Source: an uncultured Devosia sp. (lineage in GTDB: Bacteria; Pseudomonadota; Alphaproteobacteria; Rhizobiales; Devosiaceae). From it: DNA of 64,000 nucleotides. Location of the stretch: the NCBI RefSeq assembly GCF_963517015.1, contig NZ_CAUQDV010000003.1, positions 62,001 through 126,000 of the forward strand, written 5' to 3'. This document shows positions 1 through 9,093 of the stretch, one piece after another (the stretch's first letter is position 1; each line of letters opens with the position of its first letter). The notes beneath the pieces were generated by a model that was given only the letters and a program-made list of their open reading frames with translations, had not been told where the DNA came from and did not search any database. A program made the translations under genes and the position numbers.

Positions 1-1
1 C

Positions 2-3000
2 AATGGCACGGCGCCGTTCGCGTTCAGCGTCACCGGCAACCTGCCCGACGGACTGGAGCTCGACGAGGATACCGGCGCGCTGACCGGCACGCCGACCACC
101 CTTGGCCTGCGCAGCTTCACCGTCACCGCGACCGACCAGTATGGCTTTAGCGCCAGCTCGACCTATACCGTCGAGATCACCAGCGACATCGGCACGGCAG
201 ACCTGCCTTCCAGCCTGCCGCCGGTGACGGCCGCCGTGACCTATGCCGGCTCGGCCGCCGCATCGGGTGGCGTGGCGCCCCTGACCTATGCCATCTCGGC
301 CGGAACCCTGCCGGACGGTCTGACCTTCAACACCACCACCGGCGCCTTTGGCGGTTCGACACTCGAAACCGGCCCGCATCCGATCACCGTCACGGTGACC
401 GATGGCGATGGTCGCACCAATAGCCGCAGCTATACGCTCTCCGTGGTTGCCCCGACCATCAGTGCCAGCGGAACGCTGGACGCCGCCACCGCGGGCACGA
501 GTTACACCGACACGCTCGCTCTGTCCGGTGGCACCGCGCCCTATCGCTTTGCCCTCAAGCCGGGCTCGACCTTGCCGCCCGGCCTCGCCATCACGCCCAC
601 GGGCACGATCAGCGGCACGCCCACCTCGGCCGGCACCTTCGATTTCATCGTGACCGTTACAGATGCCAATGACTTCGCCAGCGATATTGCCTTGAGCATG
701 ACTGTCGCGGCGCCCAGCATCACGCTCGATGCCAGCATGCCGTCAGGCCGCGTCGGCCAGACCTATGCCGGCCTGATCGAGGCCGTGGGTGGCGCTGCGC
801 CAGTTACCTATGCGGTGACAACGGGCACTCTGCCCGATGGCTTGTCGCTGAACACCAACAGCGGCGCCGTCACCGGCATCCCCACTGCCGCGGGCTCCAG
901 CACGGTGACGATCACGGCGCGCGACGCCAATGCCTTCACCGCGTCCCGCACCTTTGAATTCGTCATCGCCACCAATGCCGGGTCGGCAACGCTGGGCGCG
1001 CTCGACACGCCCATCTACCGCCAGGCCTATAGCGACAGCGTCGCGGCCTCCGGCGGCACGGCGCCTTATGTCTATGCCATCACCACCGGCGCGCTCCCCA
1101 CCGGTCTCACCCTCAATTCCGCAACCGGCGCCGTCACCGGCACACCCACCGTTGTCGGCAGCTTCAGCTTCACCATCACCGCCACCGACAGCAATGGCCT
1201 GATCAATCACCAGACCTATGGTTTCACCATTGCCGAGCCCGAAATTACCGTGACTTTTGCCTCTCCGGATGGCCAGCAGGGGCAAACCTATCCCTCGACC
1301 CCGGTGACTATCACCGGCGGCACCGCCCCCTATGTCTATGAACTGGCCGATGCCCCCGCCGGTCTCACCATCAATTCCTCCACCGGTCAGATTTCCGGCA
1401 CCCCGACGCAGCAGGGCAGTTTCAACCCCACGGTCACCGTGACCGACTTCCATGGCTTCAAGGTGTCGCGCCGTTTCGCCCTCTTCATTGCCGCACCGCC
1501 AGTGACGCTCAACCTGCCGGCCAGCGTTCCCGACGGTGTCACGCTCACGCCCTACACGGCCTCCGTCGTACCCGACAATGCTGTGGGATCAGTGACCTAC
1601 AGCACCATCAATTTGACGGCGCCGCCGGTTGGCCTGGTGCTCAATTCCAATACGGGCATAATTTCCGGCCTGCCGACGCTGCCCAGCAACTACACCTTCA
1701 CAGTCCGCGCTGTGGATAGTGCGGGCAACACCGGCACCCGCACCTACAATATGCTGGTGACGTTGCTGCCGCAGTCGGTGGCGACCACGACAACAGTAAC
1801 GACCTCGGCCAATACAGCCGTCATCGGCGAAAACATCACCGTGACAGCCAGGGTCCAACAGGCCAGCGGCACGGCCATTCCCACCGGCGCGGTCACGCTC
1901 TTCGACAGCCAGACCGGCCTCGCCGTCGGCACCAGCGCCGTGGCAGCCGATGGCCGGGCCAATTTCAACATTGCCTTTGCCACCATCGGCACGCGTACGC
2001 TTGAAGCGCGCTTCACCAGCCTGCTCGGCTTCGACGCATCCACCGGCACCACCAGCAGCATCAATGTCACCGCCGTGCCGACCACGCTGAGCCTGACCGG
2101 TCCATCAAGCCCGGTCACCTCGCTGACGCCGCTGGTCTTTGTGGCCAATGTCGAGCGCAATGCGCCCGCCAGCGGCTCGCCCAGCCCGGGCACCATCGTC
2201 TTCTCGCTCGATGGCACCGATGTGCTGACCGTGCCGACAATCCTCGTCGGCAGCGCGACCTACCTGACCACCGGCCTGTCCGCTGGCCGCCACACCATTC
2301 GTGCCCGCTACGTTTCGCTGTCCGGCGTCGATCAGGGCAGTGCTGGCGAGATCATTGTCGATGTCCAGTCCCCGACGCTGACGACATTGTCGGCTCCGCT
2401 AGAGGATATTCTCTTTGGGGGAAGCGTCGAACTCACAGCCAATGTAACCGCGCTCAACGCTGGCGCGCCGCTCACCGGCGATGTCATTTTCCGCGACAAT
2501 GGCAATGTCATCGCCACCGTGGCCGTCAGCAATGGCCAGGCCCGGTTCGAGGCATCCCCGGCAACGGGCCTGCATGTCTTTACCGCAGAGTATCAGGGCG
2601 ATGACTACCATCTGGGAAGCGGTGCCCTTGGGCTGTCGCTCAATGTCCTGCCCGCGCTCAAGGCCATCAGCACGACCATGCTGACGGCCAGCGACACGGC
2701 GCCCGAAGTCGGCGAGGCCCTGACATTGACGGCCACGGTCACCATGGACAATGGCCTGATCCCGATCGGAACGGTGACCTTCCGCAATCTGACAACGGGC
2801 GTGACCCTGGGCACGGCGCTTGTCGATCTTGCCGGCAATGCCACCCTGCCGCTGGTGCTCAGCGACACCACGCCCACCACCATCGAGGCCAGCTATTCCG
2901 GCAGTCTGCTCGCCGACCCCAGCGTGGGCCAGGTGGTCATCACCGCCGGTGGCGTCGAAACCGAGATCGATCTCCTGGCATCGGCCAATTCCGTCCTGCG

Positions 3001-5146
3001 CGGCGATACCGTGCAACTGACTGCCAATGTGCGGCGGACATCGGGTGGTCCCCTCAACCCCGGCATGGTGATCTTCTCCGCCGATGGCGTGGACTTCGCC
3101 CAAGTCGCGACCAGCGACAGCGCCATCGTCACCACCAATCCGATCCAGGCCAGCTCGGTCACCTTCGAAGCCAGGTTCGTGCCCGGCATCAACACGCCCG
3201 AACAGGGTTCCACCTCGGCGCCGCAGATTGTCGTCACGCAGCGGGCTGTGGCAACGCTAAGCGCCAATATCAGCATCCTGGGTGATGGCAGCGCGGTGGG
3301 CCGGATCACCGTCGTTCGGCCATCCGGTGTCGCCCGCATTCCCACCGGCACGATCAGCCTCACCCCCGGTTCACTGGCCACCGAGGTGCTCAATCTTGTC
3401 AATGGCGCTGCCAATTTCTCCTATCCGCCCGGCAGTTTTGGCGGTGGTAGCGTGCTCTTCGCCTACGCTTATTCCGGCGATGCCTGGTTTGATCCCGCCT
3501 CGGACAGCACCTCAGTCCTCGCCTCGGTGCAACTGCCGACCCAGACCACAGTCTCGTTGTCGGCCAGTCAGGTACGCCCCACGGTGCCGGTCACCGCAAC
3601 CATCAATGTCACCTCCAGCATTCTGGTTGATGACGGTCAGGTCGAGATCCTGCGCGATGGCATCCTGCTCGACACGGTCGACGTGATCAACGGCCAGGCC
3701 AGCTACCAGTTGACCGATCTCGGGCCCGGCACCAACGCCATCACCGCCCACTATCTGGGCACGACCGATTTCGGCCAGAGCTACAGCAACACGGCCACGG
3801 TGACGGTCTTCGGAACCGCTCCCGGCGCGCTTTCGGTCTCGCTGCAATCGAGCGATCAGGCGCTGTTCGAGGCTGGTCAGATCATCACCATCTCGGCGAT
3901 CATCACGGCTAACGATGGCCCGGCCGACAACCTGCGCATCTCGTCGAGCGTGCTCTTCAGCTGTCCGCAGACCTCGCTTGAAGAGAGCGAGACCATGACC
4001 TGCACCGGTACCTATATGGTCAGCGAGGCCGACATGGCAGCCGGCGGCGTGACGATTTCCGCAGTGGTCTCGGCCGACGGCATCGCCCCGGTCAGCGCCA
4101 GCCTGACACTCAGTGCCGAGGCCGATGAAATCTCCGAAACCTTCGAGGACATGGGCGAGAGCTTCGTGGCCAATCGCATGCGCGTCCTCTCCAATTCCAT
4201 CAAGCTTCCCAACATCTTCATGCGCCGCACCGTCCTCGGCGGCGCACGCGCGGGTACGGTCATGGCAAGCGGTGATGGCAACAGCCAGATGTTCGCCTTC
4301 CAGACCAGCCTTGCCGAATGGCGCGCCTTCTCGGCCGTCCAGGCTGCCGACAGCCTCGCCATGAGCCAACCGCAAGAACAGCTGCCGTTCAACATCTGGC
4401 TCGACAGCAATTACACCATCCATGCCGCGGCCGATGATGACGAGAGCTGGGGTCAACTGGGCACCTTTACCCTGGGTGCCGATTATCTGGTGACCGATGA
4501 CATCCTTGCCGGCGTGCTGATCCAGGGCGACTGGGCCAGCGAGACCACTGCTGAAGGCATGGTCGAAGGCACCGGCTTCCTGATCGGGCCCTATGTCTCG
4601 GTGGCGCTGGGGGATAACCTCTCCTTTGACGCGACCGTGCTCTATGGCCAGTCGCGCAACACCGCCACCTCCAACATGTTTGGTGAAACCTTCAGCGGCG
4701 ACTTCGGCACCACGCGCCTCCTGGCCAAGGGTGAACTCCGCGGCTGGTTCGAAGTGGAAGACCTGCTGATCCGCCCCAATCTCGCCTTCACGCTCGGCTC
4801 GGAGACCATCGACGATTACACGGTCACCAATGCGGCCGGCGACACGGTCAGCGTGCCCGGCGGCGACCAGTTGCAATATCGCCTGACCGCCGGCACTGAC
4901 TTCGAGTATGAGATAATGCTCGAGGATGGGTCGCGCCTGACGCCGTCGCTTGGCTTTGATGTCGGCATTGCCGGTGGGACCCAGCCGGACCAGCCTGAAA
5001 CCACGACCTTCGTCGGCGGCATCTCGGCGGGCGTGGACTACGAAACCGAAGCAGGCCTGATCCTGGGCCTCGAATTCAGCGCAGAACTCGACAGCGGCGG
5101 CTTCTCCTCCGCCTCCATCCGCGCCTCGATCCGGGGTCGTTTCTGA
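2..5146 (+). CDS. Giant Ig-like repeat protein with C-terminal autotransporter barrel (5' partial)
   Basis: Open from base 2 with no start in the window, so the N-terminus and signal peptide lie upstream. Seen: seven putative-Ig (He_PIG-like) units to about base 1770, the first cut by the edge, each with a 'LPxGL...TGxxxGTP' core. Then seven Ig-like group-3 units to about 3815, starting with patterns like 'TTTxxTxS'. Next a 'CPQ...MTCTGTY' domain (about 3830-4110), a conserved linker, and from about 4390 a run of amphipathic beta strands ending in Arg-Gly-Arg-Phe. A terminal Phe is typical of outer-membrane barrels. Inferred role: surface-displayed adhesin or stalk, secreted by the type V route. 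The barrel resembles the protein at 51482. A gene start chosen at an internal GTG (224) would be wrong, because the first repeat unit reads through it. Confidence 0.88.
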   Translation, partial: NGTAPFAFSVTGNLPDGLELDEDTGALTGTPTTLGLRSFTVTATDQYGFSASSTYTVEITSDIGTADLPSSLPPVTAAVTYAGSAAASGGVAPLTYAISAGTLPDGLTFNTTTGAFGGSTLETGPHPITVTVTDGDGRTNSRSYTLSVVAPTISASGTLDAATAGTSYTDTLALSGGTAPYRFALKPGSTLPPGLAITPTGTISGTPTSAGTFDFIVTVTDANDFASDIALSMTVAAPSITLDASMPSGRVGQTYAGLIEAVGGAAPVTYAVTTGTLPDGLSLNTNSGAVTGIPTAAGSSTVTITARDANAFTASRTFEFVIATNAGSATLGALDTPIYRQAYSDSVAASGGTAPYVYAITTGALPTGLTLNSATGAVTGTPTVVGSFSFTITATDSNGLINHQTYGFTIAEPEITVTFASPDGQQGQTYPSTPVTITGGTAPYVYELADAPAGLTINSSTGQISGTPTQQGSFNPTVTVTDFHGFKVSRRFALFIAAPPVTLNLPASVPDGVTLTPYTASVVPDNAVGSVTYSTINLTAPPVGLVLNSNTGIISGLPTLPSNYTFTVRAVDSAGNTGTRTYNMLVTLLPQSVATTTTVTTSANTAVIGENITVTARVQQASGTAIPTGAVTLFDSQTGLAVGTSAVAADGRANFNIAFATIGTRTLEARFTSLLGFDASTGTTSSINVTAVPTTLSLTGPSSPVTSLTPLVFVANVERNAPASGSPSPGTIVFSLDGTDVLTVPTILVGSATYLTTGLSAGRHTIRARYVSLSGVDQGSAGEIIVDVQSPTLTTLSAPLEDILFGGSVELTANVTALNAGAPLTGDVIFRDNGNVIATVAVSNGQARFEASPATGLHVFTAEYQGDDYHLGSGALGLSLNVLPALKAISTTMLTASDTAPEVGEALTLTATVTMDNGLIPIGTVTFRNLTTGVTLGTALVDLAGNATLPLVLSDTTPTTIEASYSGSLLADPSVGQVVITAGGVETEIDLLASANSVLRGDTVQLTANVRRTSGGPLNPGMVIFSADGVDFAQVATSDSAIVTTNPIQASSVTFEARFVPGINTPEQGSTSAPQIVVTQRAVATLSANISILGDGSAVGRITVVRPSGVARIPTGTISLTPGSLATEVLNLVNGAANFSYPPGSFGGGSVLFAYAYSGDAWFDPASDSTSVLASVQLPTQTTVSLSASQVRPTVPVTATINVTSSILVDDGQVEILRDGILLDTVDVINGQASYQLTDLGPGTNAITAHYLGTTDFGQSYSNTATVTVFGTAPGALSVSLQSSDQALFEAGQIITISAIITANDGPADNLRISSSVLFSCPQTSLEESETMTCTGTYMVSEADMAAGGVTISAVVSADGIAPVSASLTLSAEADEISETFEDMGESFVANRMRVLSNSIKLPNIFMRRTVLGGARAGTVMASGDGNSQMFAFQTSLAEWRAFSAVQAADSLAMSQPQEQLPFNIWLDSNYTIHAAADDDESWGQLGTFTLGADYLVTDDILAGVLIQGDWASETTAEGMVEGTGFLIGPYVSVALGDNLSFDATVLYGQSRNTATSNMFGETFSGDFGTTRLLAKGELRGWFEVEDLLIRPNLAFTLGSETIDDYTVTNAAGDTVSVPGGDQLQYRLTAGTDFEYEIMLEDGSRLTPSLGFDVGIAGGTQPDQPETTTFVGGISAGVDYETEAGLILGLEFSAELDSGGFSSASIRASIRGRF

Positions 5147-5185
5147 GCAAGCCGGTGCGAGAAAAGCCGAAAAAATCTGCTGCCC

Positions 5186-5204
5186 CAATTAATCTAGTTA
5201 ATTG
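5186..5204. repeat. AT-rich inverted repeat between genes
   Basis: CAATTAA and TTAATTG form perfect 7-base arms around TCTAG, 40 bases after the autotransporter stop and 76 before the next start. There is no T-run, so it is a poor intrinsic terminator. It may be an operator for the gene at 5281. Confidence 0.4.
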
Positions 5205-5280
5205 ACGGTATTGGCGACGGGTCTTAGCCCGAACCGGCATTCGCATCAGCGGTGCGACAGAAAAGTCAGGAAAACCGCTT

Positions 5281-5514
5281 ATGGCGCAATCGTATCGGGT
5301 CGTCGATCTTCGCTCGGAAGGTGAAAACCTCGGCGAGACCCATGTCGAAGGCGTCAAGTCTCCCGAAGCCGCCGTCAAACAGGCCCTCGGCCTCGAACTC
5401 GTACGCAGCGGCGCAAAAAAAGACCTAGTCGCCCAAGTCTATTGGCAGATCGAGCCGGGCTCGACAAATATGGTTCGTCTCTATTCGCGGGTTGCAACGC
5501 CCCGCCGTCGCTGA
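5281..5514 (+). CDS. Small conserved-looking hypothetical protein (77 aa)
   Basis: I do not recognise a named family. The product is soluble and basic at its end (Pro-Arg-Arg-Arg), with no signal peptide or membrane segment. The pattern 'MAQSYRVVDLRSEGE' followed by 'SPEAAVKQALGLELVRSG' suggests a small alpha/beta fold. Start ATG 5281 has AGGA about 10 bases upstream. It converges with the minus-strand gene whose stop is two bases away, so the two probably end transcription against each other. Codon use matches the neighbours. Confidence 0.65.
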   Translation: MAQSYRVVDLRSEGENLGETHVEGVKSPEAAVKQALGLELVRSGAKKDLVAQVYWQIEPGSTNMVRLYSRVATPRRR

Positions 5515-5516
5515 GA

Positions 5517-5711
5517 TCAGGTCGTCGGCGCCACGGTCATGCCCAGCGGGCTGACGCAGTAACCGCCCTGGATCAGCGGCTCGGCAAGCCCCAGGCTGGT
5601 CAACTGTTCTCCCAGATCACGCGGCAATTCGCGCGGCCCGTGACTGCAAAGATCGCGCAGGGCGCTGCGCTGGGTCTGGGTGAGGCTCTTCCAGTTGAAA
5701 TTCATGATCAT
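5517..5711 (-). CDS. Small hypothetical protein (64 aa)
   Basis: Start chosen at 5711 because GGAG lies 4 bases before it on the minus strand; a second ATG at 5705 is also possible, and a longer frame to 5732 has no better site. The product begins 'MIMNFNWKSLTQTQRSALRDLCSHGPRELP...' (read at 5711-5620) and resembles a compact helical or winged-helix-like domain ('LTQTQRSALRDL', 'LGLAEPL'). No known family recognised. Convergent with the gene at 5281, stops two bases apart. Confidence 0.5.
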   Translation of the reverse strand: MIMNFNWKSLTQTQRSALRDLCSHGPRELPRDLGEQLTSLGLAEPLIQGGYCVSPLGMTVAPTT

Positions 5712-5900
5712 CGTTCTCCAAGGTGCGCTCAACGTCGGCGGGCGGCACGGGTTCCGTCACGATGGGCAACCGGCCCGGATAGTGTCATGGGCGCTGATTG
5801 TGGCATTTCCTCTGGCCATCGCTCTCGCCTTTGCCCATATTCGCGACTCGAATGATCGACTAAGGGGCGCGGCGATGAACCTTTCTGAAGGCAGCAGGCG

Positions 5901-7235
5901 ATGACCGGCGTCACCATCATTGGCGGTGGCGCCAGCGGCGTCTTGCTCGCGGCGCATCTGCTGCGCGATCCTGAATCCGACATCGCCGTCACCCTGATCG
6001 AAAAGGCGCAGGTAGGGCAGGGCGTGGCCTATTCGGCCAGCCAGCACGACCACCGCGTGAACGTCCCCGCTCGCGGCATGAGCGCCTTTGCCGACGACGC
6101 CGACCATTTCTCCCGCTGGCTGCAGTCGCGCGGCCATCCGCCCGAACAGAGCTCCTGGGTCTTCGTCCCCCGCCGCCTCTACGGCACCTATCTGCGCGAT
6201 CTGCTGAAAGAAGCCGGCGAGGCCAATCCGGGGCGCCTGACCGTTTTGCATGACGAAGTGCTCTCGGTGCGCGAAGCGGCAAGTGGCATGGAAACCCTGC
6301 TCGCCAATGGCACCACGCTGCCGAGCCGTCATGTCGTGCTGGCCGTAGGTCACGAAACCCATTCCAGCCGCAGTCGCGGCATCGCCGTGCGCGTTGGTTC
6401 GGAAGACGATACCGTCCTGCCATCCGATGCCGAGGTCATGATCCTGGGCTCAGGCCTCTCCATGGTCGACGCCTGGGTGTCGCTGAGCGATGCCAGGCAT
6501 GCCGGCCCGATCACTGTGATCTCCCGCAATGGCCTGCTGCCCAAGGGCCATCGCGACGTAAAGCCCCTCGCCATCGCCGAAGCCGAAGTGCCTTTCGGCG
6601 CAAGCCTCGTGCAGTGGCTGCGCTGGTTCCGCGCCCTGATCCTTGAGACCGAAACCGCCGGTGGCGACTGGCGCAGCGTGGTCGACGGCATCCGCCCCTA
6701 TAACCAGCGCATCTGGCAAAGCTGGTCGCGCGAGACCCGCCGCCAGTTCCTCCGCCATCTGCGGCCCTGGTGGAATATCCATCGCCACCGCCTGCCACCC
6801 GAGCTGCACGATCGCATGGCCGATGGTGTTGCCAGTGGCCAGGTCCGCCTCGTCGCCGGCGAATTCGTCACCGTCACCGGCCGTGATCTCGCGGCCGAGG
6901 CGGAAATCCGCCGCCGCGGCACCACCACGCGCGAAACCATGCAGATCGCCCGCGTCTATGATTGTGGCGGCGTCAGCGTCAACGTCGAGACCAGTTCCAA
7001 TCCGGTCATTCGCGATCTCGTCACCAGCGGCAAGGCGCGCCCCGATGAGCTGCGCATCGGCCTCGACGTCGACGAGCATTGCGCCGTGATCGACGCGCAG
7101 GGCCATGTCAGCACACGCCTCCTTGCCATCGGTCCGCTCACCCGCGGCCGCTTTTTCGAGATCGAGGCTATCCCCGATATCCGCGTCCAGGCGGCCAATA
7201 TCGCCAGGCGGATTTTGGCTGACGCAGCGAACTGA
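5901..7235 (+). CDS. FAD/NAD(P)-binding oxidoreductase (NAD_binding_9 / HpyO-like)
   Basis: 444 aa, ATG 5901. The N-terminus carries a dinucleotide-binding turn GGGASG (residues 8-13) after a hydrophobic strand, then 'EKAQVGQGVAYS' and 'HRVNVPARGMSAF', the pattern of the FAD/NAD(P)-binding family that includes HpyO-type hydroxylases. A second Rossmann turn 'ILGSGLSMVD' lies near residue 184. The C-terminal part contains 'GPLTRGRFFEIEAIPDIRVQA', usual for the family end. Substrate unknown. It stands alone, with 240 bases of non-coding DNA after it, so the context does not help. Cytosolic flavoprotein by inference. Confidence 0.8.
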   Translation: MTGVTIIGGGASGVLLAAHLLRDPESDIAVTLIEKAQVGQGVAYSASQHDHRVNVPARGMSAFADDADHFSRWLQSRGHPPEQSSWVFVPRRLYGTYLRDLLKEAGEANPGRLTVLHDEVLSVREAASGMETLLANGTTLPSRHVVLAVGHETHSSRSRGIAVRVGSEDDTVLPSDAEVMILGSGLSMVDAWVSLSDARHAGPITVISRNGLLPKGHRDVKPLAIAEAEVPFGASLVQWLRWFRALILETETAGGDWRSVVDGIRPYNQRIWQSWSRETRRQFLRHLRPWWNIHRHRLPPELHDRMADGVASGQVRLVAGEFVTVTGRDLAAEAEIRRRGTTTRETMQIARVYDCGGVSVNVETSSNPVIRDLVTSGKARPDELRIGLDVDEHCAVIDAQGHVSTRLLAIGPLTRGRFFEIEAIPDIRVQAANIARRILADAAN

Positions 7236-7477
7236 CCGCTTCCGCCTTGATCTTGCCACGAGACATGACTATCTGATGGACAACGTTTGAGCGCTGGCCC
7301 GCAATAATCGGAAAATCCGACTCGGCCAATCCCCCGTCATTCGAGCGTCATCTGCCTCAACCACCATAGGTGCGGCATGTTGACTCGTGGCTGTCTCCTT
7401 GTGGAGCGCCTGTCGGGATGCGCGCGTTATTCAATCCCAACTTCCCGCTGCAATGTGCGCGGACAAATAGAGTATTC

Positions 7478-7723
7478 ATGTCTAACTTTGATTTTCACGC
7501 CCCCGCCGAACTCTATCTCGGCAGCACATGGCAGACCGCTCGCGCCCAGGGCGCCCGCAACTTCCGTACCGCCGCCCAGGCGCTGCGTTTCGCTTTCGAA
7601 GAAGCCGCCCCGGTGAGCCTGCATGGCGCCAATCTTGTGATTGGCGCATCAAGCTTCTCCGGTCCGGAACTGGAAGGCCTCTACCGCAATCTTGACGTTC
7701 CCGCGGAAAGCCGGGCCAACTAG
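7478..7723 (+). CDS. Small hypothetical protein (81 aa)
   Basis: Start taken at ATG 7478 ('MSNFDFHAPAELYLG'); an in-frame start at 7370 would add 36 residues of poor quality. The middle 'RNFRTAAQALRFAFEEAAP' is helical, followed by 'LHGANLVIGASSFSGPELEGLYRN'. I know similar short proteins as hypothetical in Hyphomicrobiales, with no assigned role. No signal peptide or membrane helix. Its stop codon TAG is the first triplet of the inverted-repeat element at 7721. Confidence 0.62.
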   Translation: MSNFDFHAPAELYLGSTWQTARAQGARNFRTAAQALRFAFEEAAPVSLHGANLVIGASSFSGPELEGLYRNLDVPAESRAN

Positions 7724-7786
7724 AGCGTTTTCAGCAAAAGTGGCTACCACTTTTGCGGTTCGAAAGCGCGACAATTGAAAGCTCTA
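7721..7786. repeat. Inverted-repeat element serving both convergent stop codons
   Basis: Outer ends TAGAGC (7721-7726) and GCTCTA (7781-7786) are reverse complements. Inside, CAAAAGTGG (7735-7743) pairs with CCACTTTTG (7747-7755) across CTA. The element starts with the stop of the upstream small gene and ends with the stop of the minus-strand LacI gene. From memory, 'AGAGCGTTTTCAGCAAAAGTG' type sequences are repeated between genes in related genomes, so this may be a REP-like or dual terminator element. Confidence 0.65.
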
Positions 7787-8809
7787 ACTGCGCCACTGCT
7801 GCTGCGGTTCGGCCAGCGTCTGCAATTCCGCCATTGGCGCGCCCTCGATGCGTTTGAGCAAAAGGCGCGTCAATTCACCTCCTGCGGCGAACACATCCTC
7901 GCGGATCGAATCCAGCACTGGAAACAGCGTCGGCAAAATGCCCGAGGTTTGTTTGTAGACCAGCTGGATATCGTCTCCGAGCACCATCCCGCCTTCCTGC
8001 AATCCACCCACCAGCGCAATGGTGCGCATTTCGCTGTCAAGGATCACGCCGTCCGGCCGGTCCTTGCTTTGCGCGAGGTCAATGCCGCTCTTGCGCATCT
8101 CGGCCGGCGTCGTGCCGCGCGTGCTGTCCAGCAGCCGGCCTTCGATGCCCGCCCGCGCCACCGCCTTGTGAAAGGCGGTGGTGATATTGTGGTAATTGGT
8201 CGTGCTGTCATCGCCGATCACCAGCATCACCTTTCGGCAGCCCTTGTCGGCCAGCCGCTTCACGGCCACGTCCGCAAACCCTTCGGAATGGAAGTCGTGA
8301 TACGGATGGGGCGTGTAGAATTCCGTGCGCCCGTGGCTGACGAAGGGGAAGTCCGCATCGATCATCATCTGCACCCGCGCATCGCGCGGTGCGGTATGGG
8401 TGATGATCACGCCATCGGCCGTCCGGTTGTCGAGAATATAGCGGATCGTCTCGGCGCTATCGTGCCGTTCGAATTCGGGGATCACCGTCAGGTGGTAGCG
8501 CGTGCCCTTGATGGCGCCGCCAATGCCCTGGATCATCTGCCGAGCAAAATCGATCGAATCCTCGGCCCCGTCCAGCACCAGCGCAATCACATTGGTCTTG
8601 CCGGTTCTGAGGCGCACGCCGGCGCGATCGGGTACGTAACCCAAGGCCTTTGCGGCCGCATTGACCTTGTCACGCGTTTCCTGCTTCAGCGTCGTCCCGC
8701 CGCGCAATGAGAGCGATACGGTGGACAGGCTCAGCCCCGTCACTTCGGCAATGGTGCGCAGCGTGACGCGGCCATTGCCGCCCGCCGCTGCTGTCGTCTT
8801 TTTGCTCAT
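7784..8809 (-). CDS. LacI-family transcriptional regulator (mannoside cluster)
   Basis: 341 aa, ATG 8809. The N-terminal helix-turn-helix 'LRTIAEVTGLSLSTVSLSLRG' (about residues 17-37) is followed by the LacI hinge pattern 'LGYVPDRAGVRLRTGKTNVIALV' and a periplasmic-binding-like domain with 'DFPFVSHGRT'. Divergent from the ABC/mannosidase operon; two similar palindromic sites lie in the shared intergenic region, one 65 bases before its own start. It probably represses the operon and itself until a mannoside or derived sugar binds. It is a paralogue of the regulator at 21316. Ligand not shown by the sequence. Confidence 0.9.
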   Translation of the reverse strand: MSKKTTAAAGGNGRVTLRTIAEVTGLSLSTVSLSLRGGTTLKQETRDKVNAAAKALGYVPDRAGVRLRTGKTNVIALVLDGAEDSIDFARQMIQGIGGAIKGTRYHLTVIPEFERHDSAETIRYILDNRTADGVIITHTAPRDARVQMMIDADFPFVSHGRTEFYTPHPYHDFHSEGFADVAVKRLADKGCRKVMLVIGDDSTTNYHNITTAFHKAVARAGIEGRLLDSTRGTTPAEMRKSGIDLAQSKDRPDGVILDSEMRTIALVGGLQEGGMVLGDDIQLVYKQTSGILPTLFPVLDSIREDVFAAGGELTRLLLKRIEGAPMAELQTLAEPQQQWRS

Positions 8810-8874
8810 GCTGCTCCAGGTCCCCGGTCCCCGCTTTTACACCGGCCCGCGCCGAAACCAAATCCCGTAAATTT

Positions 8875-8886
8875 TGCAACGATACA
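8875..8886. promoter_or_regulatory. Candidate LacI-type operator, lacI-proximal
   Basis: TGCAACGATACA: the left half TGCAACG equals the half-site of the perfect palindrome at 8994, the right half is degenerate. Placed 65 bases upstream of the lacI start, where it could give autoregulation. Confidence 0.5.
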
Positions 8887-8993
8887 CATCCTTTCCATAT
8901 GGACCGAAATCGATTGCGCTCGCCTGTGTGCTTTGAAAGTGCTGATGATTTCGGAAGAAAGGTCACGCTGGCTGACCAAACAGGATTAATGTT

Positions 8994-9005
8994 TGCAACG
9001 TTGCA
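8994..9005. promoter_or_regulatory. Candidate LacI-type operator of the ABC/mannosidase operon
   Basis: TGCAACGTTGCA is a perfect 12-base palindrome with the central CG usual for LacI-family operators. It lies 88 bases before the binding-protein start, with a lacI gene divergent next to it. Confidence 0.68.
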
Positions 9006-9093
9006 GCGACTGTGTTTACCTTGGCCGGCGCTGACTGGAGGGTCAGGGCTGTGATGTCCGGGAGGGGCGTCACGTTCATGAGGAGGGAAGTTG

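Noticed and set aside
2..1770. CRISPR array suggested by repeated units
   Set aside because: The repeats are in-frame protein domains, not short direct repeats with spacers.
3512..5188. Long antisense open frame on the minus strand inside the autotransporter
   Set aside because: High GC gives long frames opposite genes; the plus-strand repeats and barrel explain the region.
5680..5904. Plus-strand frame between the small genes and the FAD protein
   Set aside because: Overlaps the start of the oxidoreductase and the small minus-strand gene; no ribosome site.
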